Source of the DNA: Saprospiraceae bacterium
GTDB taxonomy: Bacteria; Bacteroidota; Bacteroidia; Chitinophagales; Saprospiraceae
Assembly (NCBI GenBank): GCA_028280415.1
Contig: JANQLV010000038.1
Coordinates: 36,328 to 100,327, forward strand
DNA: 64,000 nucleotides
Direction: 5' to 3'
Shown here: one piece after another, positions 58,199 through 64,000 of the stretch
How positions within the stretch are numbered: position 1 is the stretch's first letter
How the letters are laid out: each line of letters opens with the position of its first letter
Translations under genes and position numbers: made by a program
The notes under the pieces: generated by a model
The model's database searches: none
What the model saw: the letters and a program-made list of their open reading frames with translations, nothing else
What the model was told of the DNA's origin: nothing

Positions 58199-60676
58199 TT
58201 GGATACCCAGTCATTTCATCCTGTGCAGTCTACAAACTGCTATATTGCGGTTATCATTCCCATTGCCGCCCCCAAGCCCTATACCTATTTTGTACCTAAT
58301 GAAATGATACAAGATATTCAGGTAGGCATTCGGGTTGAAGTACAGTTTGGCAAAAACAAACTCTACTCCGGGCTGGTCATGCAAATACTGGATACACCTC
58401 CCACTCATCAAAAACCCAAGCCGATTTTATCCATAATTGATAAAGAGTCCATTCTGCTCGAAGAGCAAATAAAACTTTGGCAATGGATATCCTCTTATTA
58501 TGCCTGTACTATAGGAGAGGTAATGAATGCAGCTCTGCCGGCGGGTATGAAACTGGCCAGTGAAACCAGAGTTATACTGAGCCCAATATTCGATGGCAAT
58601 TATGATGGCTTCAATGACAAAGAATATATGATTGCAGAAGCCTTGAGTATTCAAAACGAACTCAGTCTGAATGATATTCGGGATATTCTTGATCAAAAGA
58701 CCGTCTATCCCCTAATCAATCGTTTGCTGCAAAGGAAAATTATTTATTTAAAAGAAGAGTTACAAAGTAAGTATAAACCTAAAGAAGTCACTTTTGTCCG
58801 CTTACAAGAGCCTTATGCTTCCCATTCGGCTATGCTGGAAATAGCTTTTGACAAAATGAAAAGAGCCGAACGGCAGGTCGAAGCAATGATGGCTTTTTTG
58901 CAACTATCCCAACAGCAAAAATTTGTTAAAGCTCAGGAAGTTTATAAAAAAGCCAGTGCAGATAGCACGGTCCTGAAAGCCATGGAAAAAAAAGGGATAA
59001 TCGAACTCTATAAGAAAGAAGTCAGTCGCATTGATGCTTATGAAGATGAGTTGATGGACAGGCAGGAGTTATCAGAACAACAGAAAAGAGTATTACAAGA
59101 AATCGCTCCAAGAGCGGAAAAAGCAGTTACACTGATTCATGGAGTAACCGGTAGCGGGAAGACCCGGGTTTATATGGAGCTAATACATAAAACTATTGCC
59201 CGTGGAGAACAAGTGCTTTATTTATTACCGGAAATTGCTTTGACCGCACAGCTAGTCAATCGTCTGCAAAAGATATTCGGAGATGATATAGCTGTTTATC
59301 ATTCCAGGATGAGTAATCCGGAGCGGGTTGAAGTTTGGCAAAATGTTCGTCGTGGTAAGCCAATTATTATGGGGGCCCGTTCGGGGCTTTTTCTCCCCTT
59401 CCAAAATCTTAAATTAATTATCGTGGATGAAGAACACGATACTTCTTTCAAGCAAGTTGATCCGGCTCCCCGTTATAATGCCCGTGATGTTGCCGTTTAT
59501 TTAAGCCGGCTTTATAATGCAAAAGTTGTTCTGGGTACCGCTACTCCTTCTTTGGAATCCTACCATAATGCAAAAACGGGAAAATATCAGTTGATCGAAA
59601 TGGAAGAGCGTTTTGGTGGCCTGGAGTTACCGGAAATTATACTGGTTAATATCCGGGAAGAACTCAAAAAACAGACCATGCAATCCCACTTTACTTCTGT
59701 ACTCATGAAAGAATTACAGGAAACGCTGAGCCGTGGAGAACAAGTCATTTTGTTTCAAAATCGTCGTGGTTATGCCCCGACGATGCGCTGTACAACCTGT
59801 GAATGGCATTCGGGTTGTATCAATTGTGATGTAAGCCTGACTTACCATAAACATTATAATAATCTTCGCTGTCATTATTGTGGTTATCAAACAGCCCTAC
59901 CTGTCGAATGCCCCGCATGTGGTTCTAAGCAATTGACTATCAAGGGTTTTGGAACAGAAAAAATAGAAGATGAGCTGGCCATTTTTTTACCGGAAGCCAA
60001 TATCAAACGCCTGGATTTTGATACAGTACGTGCTAAAAACGCGCATGCAAAAATTATTCATGAATTTGAAGAAGGCCGGATAGATGTATTGATTGGTACT
60101 CAGATGGTTACTAAAGGATTAGACTTTGACAATGTAGGTCTTGTAGGCATCTTAAGCGCAGATCACCTTTTCCAGTTTCCAGATTTCAGAGCTACGGAGC
60201 GAGCCTATCAGCTGATGACCCAAGTAAGTGGTCGGGCCGGTAGAAAGCATAAAAGAGGAAAAGTGATCATTCAGGCCCTGAATATGGCTCATCCGGTTTT
60301 AAAAGAGGTTTTGGAGTATGATTATAAGGCATTTTTTAACAGAGAGACTAGTGAAAGGCATGAGTTTTCTTATCCGCCTTATTTTCGATTAATTAAAATC
60401 ACTTTAAAACACCGAAATCCACAATTACTCAATGAAGCGGCCAAAATTTTTGACAAAAATATGAAAAGTAAATTAGGCCCACAGATAATTGGCCCGGCCG
60501 TACCTTCTATCCCCAGAATTCGAGGTTATTTTTTATTGGATTTTATGATAAAAATGAATAAAAACACTAAAAATAGCACGAATATTAAGAAGTTTATTTT
60601 CGAAAATATACACCTAACGAAAGCTACAAAAGGCTTTTCAACCGTTCGTTTTAATGTCGATGTAGACCCCAATTAA
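58199..60676 (+). CDS. priA: Primosomal replication-restart helicase PriA
   Basis: 825 residues. PriA reloads the replicative helicase at stalled forks. The N-terminal DNA-binding domain begins at about residue 15 (YIAVIIPIAAPKPYTYFVP). Helicase motifs are GVTGSGKT (from 315), DEEH (410-413), GTATPS, IGTQMVTKGLDFDNVGLV and QVSGRAGR. Eight Cys in CxxC pairs (about 530-580) bind two zinc ions. The start is TTG at 58199: an in-frame stop lies at 58184, the only ATG further in (codon 36) would remove conserved domain, and AAAGG precedes the TTG at about 5 bases. Probably co-transcribed with the deacetylase. Confidence 0.95.
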   Translation: MDTQSFHPVQSTNCYIAVIIPIAAPKPYTYFVPNEMIQDIQVGIRVEVQFGKNKLYSGLVMQILDTPPTHQKPKPILSIIDKESILLEEQIKLWQWISSYYACTIGEVMNAALPAGMKLASETRVILSPIFDGNYDGFNDKEYMIAEALSIQNELSLNDIRDILDQKTVYPLINRLLQRKIIYLKEELQSKYKPKEVTFVRLQEPYASHSAMLEIAFDKMKRAERQVEAMMAFLQLSQQQKFVKAQEVYKKASADSTVLKAMEKKGIIELYKKEVSRIDAYEDELMDRQELSEQQKRVLQEIAPRAEKAVTLIHGVTGSGKTRVYMELIHKTIARGEQVLYLLPEIALTAQLVNRLQKIFGDDIAVYHSRMSNPERVEVWQNVRRGKPIIMGARSGLFLPFQNLKLIIVDEEHDTSFKQVDPAPRYNARDVAVYLSRLYNAKVVLGTATPSLESYHNAKTGKYQLIEMEERFGGLELPEIILVNIREELKKQTMQSHFTSVLMKELQETLSRGEQVILFQNRRGYAPTMRCTTCEWHSGCINCDVSLTYHKHYNNLRCHYCGYQTALPVECPACGSKQLTIKGFGTEKIEDELAIFLPEANIKRLDFDTVRAKNAHAKIIHEFEEGRIDVLIGTQMVTKGLDFDNVGLVGILSADHLFQFPDFRATERAYQLMTQVSGRAGRKHKRGKVIIQALNMAHPVLKEVLEYDYKAFFNRETSERHEFSYPPYFRLIKITLKHRNPQLLNEAAKIFDKNMKSKLGPQIIGPAVPSIPRIRGYFLLDFMIKMNKNTKNSTNIKKFIFENIHLTKATKGFSTVRFNVDVDPN

Positions 60677-60875
60677 ACTCTGATCCGGCAAATCTCCCGA
60701 CCACATTTTCATTTCCTTTTATCCTACTCTAGCATTGGCATACATATTGTTCCAGCAAAACTGAGAAAACATTTAAAAGCCTCTTATTTCCTGCACAAGT
60801 TTCCCATTTCCCACGAGTTAATAAAAACTGGTAAACACTGGGCCTAAAGCCCGCTATAGTCTAAATATACATAAT
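60677..60875. other. Intergenic gap before the lectin/SprB protein
   Basis: 199 bases with a small hairpin GGGCCTAAAGCCC (60840-60852) 23 bases before the next start codon. It could mask or set the start of the leader. No TAnnTTTG box is seen. Confidence 0.4.
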
Positions 60876-63800
60876 ATGTCAAGTCAAGTTAGAAATGCAG
60901 CAAGTACTGTTGCGAGAAACCTATTCTTAGGTATTCTCGTTTTGGCTTTTCTGTTAGATCCGACACAAACTATTGCTCAACTTCCCTGGACAGAGGATTT
61001 TTCCGACAATGTGGATGAAGGTGTCTATGGTTCTTGTGGATCGGCAGCAAGCAGCTGTGCTTATTACGGAACACCCAGCGATTGGTCTATTTCTGGTAAT
61101 TTTTCAGGTTTAACCAATTCAAACGATTGGTTTTATGCCTATTATCTCAATTCTACTTATGGGTATGGCTTAGAAGCCCATGATGTAGATGGGGAAGTAT
61201 GTTATACTTCGAATACCATCACACTTGGTAGTCCTACAGATATTAACCTCGAAGTTGGTTTAGTAGAATGGGGAAGACATGAAAATAACGACTATGTATC
61301 TGTAAGCTTGATCGTAGATGGCATTGAAGTTCCTGTTCAAACCATATATAATGATTTCGGAAATACCACCGTTACCGCTAATAATGTTTCTATCAATAGT
61401 ACAGTAGCGGTAAGAATTTGTTTTAACAATAATGGTGGAGGTGGTTCTCATCCGGAGTATACTGCAGTATATGAAATTAATATTACCGAGGCTTGTGCAG
61501 CACCTAATGCTATTTGTCAAAATACGACCGTTGCTTTAGACGCTAATGGTTCGGCAAGTATAACTACTACTGACATTAATAATGGTAGCACTTATCCCTG
61601 TGGATTGAACAACATGACCTTAAGCCAAACCAGTTTTGATTGTAATGATGTAGGGAATAATACAGTAACTCTTACAGTTAATGATAATAATGGAAATTCA
61701 GACAACTGTACCGCTACTGTAACTGTGACCGGTTCTAATAATCCTCCTGTCGCGCAATGTCAGGATATCACTATTGATTTAGGCAGTGGTACCAGTTCAA
61801 CAATTTCTGCCAGCGATATTGATAATGGTAGTACAGCTGATTGTGGTATAAATTCTATCGCTATTAATCAAAATACATTTACCTGTTCAGATGTTGGAAG
61901 CAATACAGTCACCCTGACTGTTACTGATAATGTTGGAAACACAGCGACATGTAATTCCACAGTTACTGTGACTCATAATAGTGCTGGCCGGCACGCTCCG
62001 GAATTAACTGCCTGCCCTACAGATATTACCGTTTCAAATGATGCGGGCGACTGTTCGGCAATTGTAAACTATGTAGCTCCTACGGCAACTGATGTCGTTA
62101 ATGGATTTCAAGATGATTATGCTGAATGCTTTTGGACAATTTCCGAAGCCGGAGATTCCGACATAGATTTTTCCAGTGCCCCTGGTACACTTACCATGTC
62201 AAGTACAGATCATTTGAACCCAAGTGGAGGATGTTGTTATTTTGATGCCATTATGTATCTTACTGTTTCATGTGATGTTACGATAAGTTTTGACTGGAGT
62301 TATGTCAATGAGGACACAGATTCAGATGCATACTGGGATCCATTCGGTTATTATTTAAACGGAAGTTATACTGATATTACAGATCCGAACACAGGTAATC
62401 AATCCGGTTCTGAAACTTATACCTTAAGTGCAGGAGATATTTTTGGATTATACCAAAGTTCTTATGATGCAATACTAGGGCGCGGTATAACCACCATTAC
62501 CAATTTTACAGCCAGTGAATCCGTAACCCTCACGAGAACTGCGGGACTTGATAGTGGTAGTGCTTTTCCAGAAGGGGTAACGACTGTGACCTACGAAGCC
62601 GAAGATTGTGCAGGAAATACAACATCCTGTAGCTTTAATGTGACAGTAGAAGATACAGAAGCACCTGAACTTTGCACTAATTACACCAATCTGGCATTAA
62701 GTGGAACAGCTTCTCAATCTTCTAATTACAATGCTTCTTCCTATCCTGCGAGCAGAGCAATAAATGGAAACACCAGTGGAAGTGGAACTGACTTTAGCCA
62801 CACCTTATCTGAATCAGAAGCATGGTGGGAACTTGACCTCGGCTCTGTCCAAAATATTAGTTATATCAATTTGCATAACCGAACAAGCTGTTGTGAAAGT
62901 CGATTATCAGATTATTATGTTTTAGTTTCTGATGTAGCTTTTTCTTCAACTGATTTGACTACTACCCTTAACCAATCAGGGGTTAGATCATTTTATGAAG
63001 CTGGTACTGCAGGGAATCCATCCGTATTCAACATTTTGGGAACAGGCCGTTATATTAGAGTACAATTGGCGGGTACAAACTATCTTCATATTGCCGAATT
63101 GGAAGTAATGAGCTGTACTCAAACTTGTCTTAGTAATACCTCTGCTATTTTAAATGGTAGTTGTCAATCTGTTTTGGATGATTACACAAGTTCTATTTCT
63201 GCCAGAGATAATTGTAGCAGTACTCCTAATATTTCCCAATCGCCCACAGCAGGAACAGTAATCAGTGCTAATACCACCGTTACTATTACTGCTACAGATG
63301 ATGCTGGAAACACTTCTACTTGTAACTTTACAGTAACACCTTCCTCATCGCCCTTATCTGCTTCTGCCACCGGAGAAGCATTGAATTGCAATGGGGATAC
63401 AGATGGGAACATTGACTTAACAGTTTCGGGCGGAACAACGCCCTATACCTTTAACTGGTCTAATGGGGAAACAACAGAAGATTTATCCGGACTTTCCGCT
63501 GGTACCTTCTCGGTTACCGTTACCGATGCCAATGGATGTACCACGACAACCAGTGCCGATATTACACAACCAGCAGCGGCACTTTCAGCTGCTGCCATCG
63601 GCGAAGCACTCAACTGCTTTGGGGATACAGACGGAAATATTGATTTAACCGTAACAGGTGGAACATCACCTTACTCTTTTAACTGGTCGAATGCTGAAAC
63701 AACTGAAGATTTATCCGGACTCTCTGCTGGCACTTTCTCCGTGACTATCACTGATGCGAACGGATGTACGACTACAGCGAGCGCTGATATTACACAACCA

Positions 63801-64000
63801 GCAGCAGCACTTTCCGCTTCTGCTACTGGTGAAGCACTCAACTGCTTTGGGGATACAGACGGAAATATTGATTTAACCGTAAGTGGCGGAACAACGCCTT
63901 ATACTTTTAATTGGTCCAATGGCGAATCAACAGAAGACCTTTCCGGACTCTCCGCTGGTACCTTCTCCGTTACCATTACGGATGCCAATGCTTGTACGAC
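60876..64000 (+). CDS. Surface protein with lectin-like, HYR and SprB repeats (partial, 3' end outside window)
   Basis: An open frame of 1041 codons runs from the ATG at 60876 to the edge. A long signal peptide (ending DPTQTIAQ) is followed by a jelly-roll-like domain (about 35-205, LPWTEDFSDNVDEG). Two Cys-containing repeats of about 75 residues follow (VALDANGSASITTTDINNGS; ITIDLGSGTSSTISASDIDNGS), then an HYR domain interrupted by an insert of about 160 residues (about 372-600). An F5/8-type or fucolectin-like domain (about 605-745) comes next (NLALSGTASQSSNYNAS, AWWELDLGSVQNISYINLHNR, GRYIRVQLAGTNYLHIAELEV), then another HYR unit. From about residue 826 there are SprB repeats of 75 residues. 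A T9SS type B tail is expected beyond the edge. Probably a fucose-binding adhesin; this role is inferred. Confidence 0.85.
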   Translation, partial: MSSQVRNAASTVARNLFLGILVLAFLLDPTQTIAQLPWTEDFSDNVDEGVYGSCGSAASSCAYYGTPSDWSISGNFSGLTNSNDWFYAYYLNSTYGYGLEAHDVDGEVCYTSNTITLGSPTDINLEVGLVEWGRHENNDYVSVSLIVDGIEVPVQTIYNDFGNTTVTANNVSINSTVAVRICFNNNGGGGSHPEYTAVYEINITEACAAPNAICQNTTVALDANGSASITTTDINNGSTYPCGLNNMTLSQTSFDCNDVGNNTVTLTVNDNNGNSDNCTATVTVTGSNNPPVAQCQDITIDLGSGTSSTISASDIDNGSTADCGINSIAINQNTFTCSDVGSNTVTLTVTDNVGNTATCNSTVTVTHNSAGRHAPELTACPTDITVSNDAGDCSAIVNYVAPTATDVVNGFQDDYAECFWTISEAGDSDIDFSSAPGTLTMSSTDHLNPSGGCCYFDAIMYLTVSCDVTISFDWSYVNEDTDSDAYWDPFGYYLNGSYTDITDPNTGNQSGSETYTLSAGDIFGLYQSSYDAILGRGITTITNFTASESVTLTRTAGLDSGSAFPEGVTTVTYEAEDCAGNTTSCSFNVTVEDTEAPELCTNYTNLALSGTASQSSNYNASSYPASRAINGNTSGSGTDFSHTLSESEAWWELDLGSVQNISYINLHNRTSCCESRLSDYYVLVSDVAFSSTDLTTTLNQSGVRSFYEAGTAGNPSVFNILGTGRYIRVQLAGTNYLHIAELEVMSCTQTCLSNTSAILNGSCQSVLDDYTSSISARDNCSSTPNISQSPTAGTVISANTTVTITATDDAGNTSTCNFTVTPSSSPLSASATGEALNCNGDTDGNIDLTVSGGTTPYTFNWSNGETTEDLSGLSAGTFSVTVTDANGCTTTTSADITQPAAALSAAAIGEALNCFGDTDGNIDLTVTGGTSPYSFNWSNAETTEDLSGLSAGTFSVTITDANGCTTTASADITQPAAALSASATGEALNCFGDTDGNIDLTVSGGTTPYTFNWSNGESTEDLSGLSAGTFSVTITDANACT
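63375..64000 (+). repeat. Tandem 225-bp SprB repeats
   Basis: GAAGCA followed by AACTGC/AATTGC and GGGGATACAGA starts at 63375, 63600 and 63825, a period of 225 bases (75 codons). Encoded core: DTDGNIDLTVSGGTTPY, FNWSNGE, LSGLSAGTFSVTVTDANGC. The array continues past the window end. Confidence 0.92.

Overview
The window comes from a Bacteroidota chromosome, most likely a marine or sludge-type member of the Saprospiria (Lewinella/Haliscomenobacter-like); this is inference. The evidence is moderate to low GC, TAnnTTTG-type minus-7 promoter boxes, several proteins ending in type IX secretion (T9SS) sorting domains of type A or type B, SprB and HYR repeats, dockerin-like 'ADVN' segments, and many outer-membrane beta-barrel proteins. 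No tRNA, rRNA, CRISPR array, transposase or phage gene was seen.

Layout. 1-1954 (minus) is an animal-type haem peroxidase cut by the window start. 2562-14192 (plus) holds three large exported proteins: a barrel plus 11 Ig-like repeats, a SprA-like outer-membrane protein, and a metzincin protease with a T9SS tail. 14371-26648 is mainly alpha-glucan metabolism on the minus strand: glgB, then (read in transcription order from 26648) glgE, a treS-maltokinase fusion, and a small CBM48-HhH protein. These flank two small outer-membrane proteins and a patatin/Omp85 protein. 26941-33578 holds a tandem NTF2-like protein, a rhodanese, a T9SS protein, a PASTA protein and a MATE transporter. 33672-37271 is a TIR-tailed Roco (LRR-Roc-COR) GTPase. 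bioY follows, then a degenerate tandem array made of the 3' end of the next gene, then a 2.1-kaa HYR-repeat T9SS protein. 45533-47996 is a lipoprotein and lysS. 48239-56905 is a giant repeat adhesin with a type B tail. An HDAC-family deacetylase and priA follow, and a lectin/SprB-repeat surface protein runs off the right end.

How the genes work together. glgE, treS-mak and glgB form the maltose-1-phosphate route to branched alpha-glucan. The treS domain, however, has Ser206 where family GH13 has its nucleophile Asp, while the maltokinase motifs are intact, so the fusion may act only as a maltokinase. The remaining bulk of the window codes for cell-surface proteins that depend on a T9SS encoded elsewhere. 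The most unusual items are the nucleophile-less TreS domain, the Roco-TIR protein, the array of duplicated sorting-domain tails, the enlarged LysRS N-terminus, and three outer-membrane barrels that end in Lys/Arg-rich tails.
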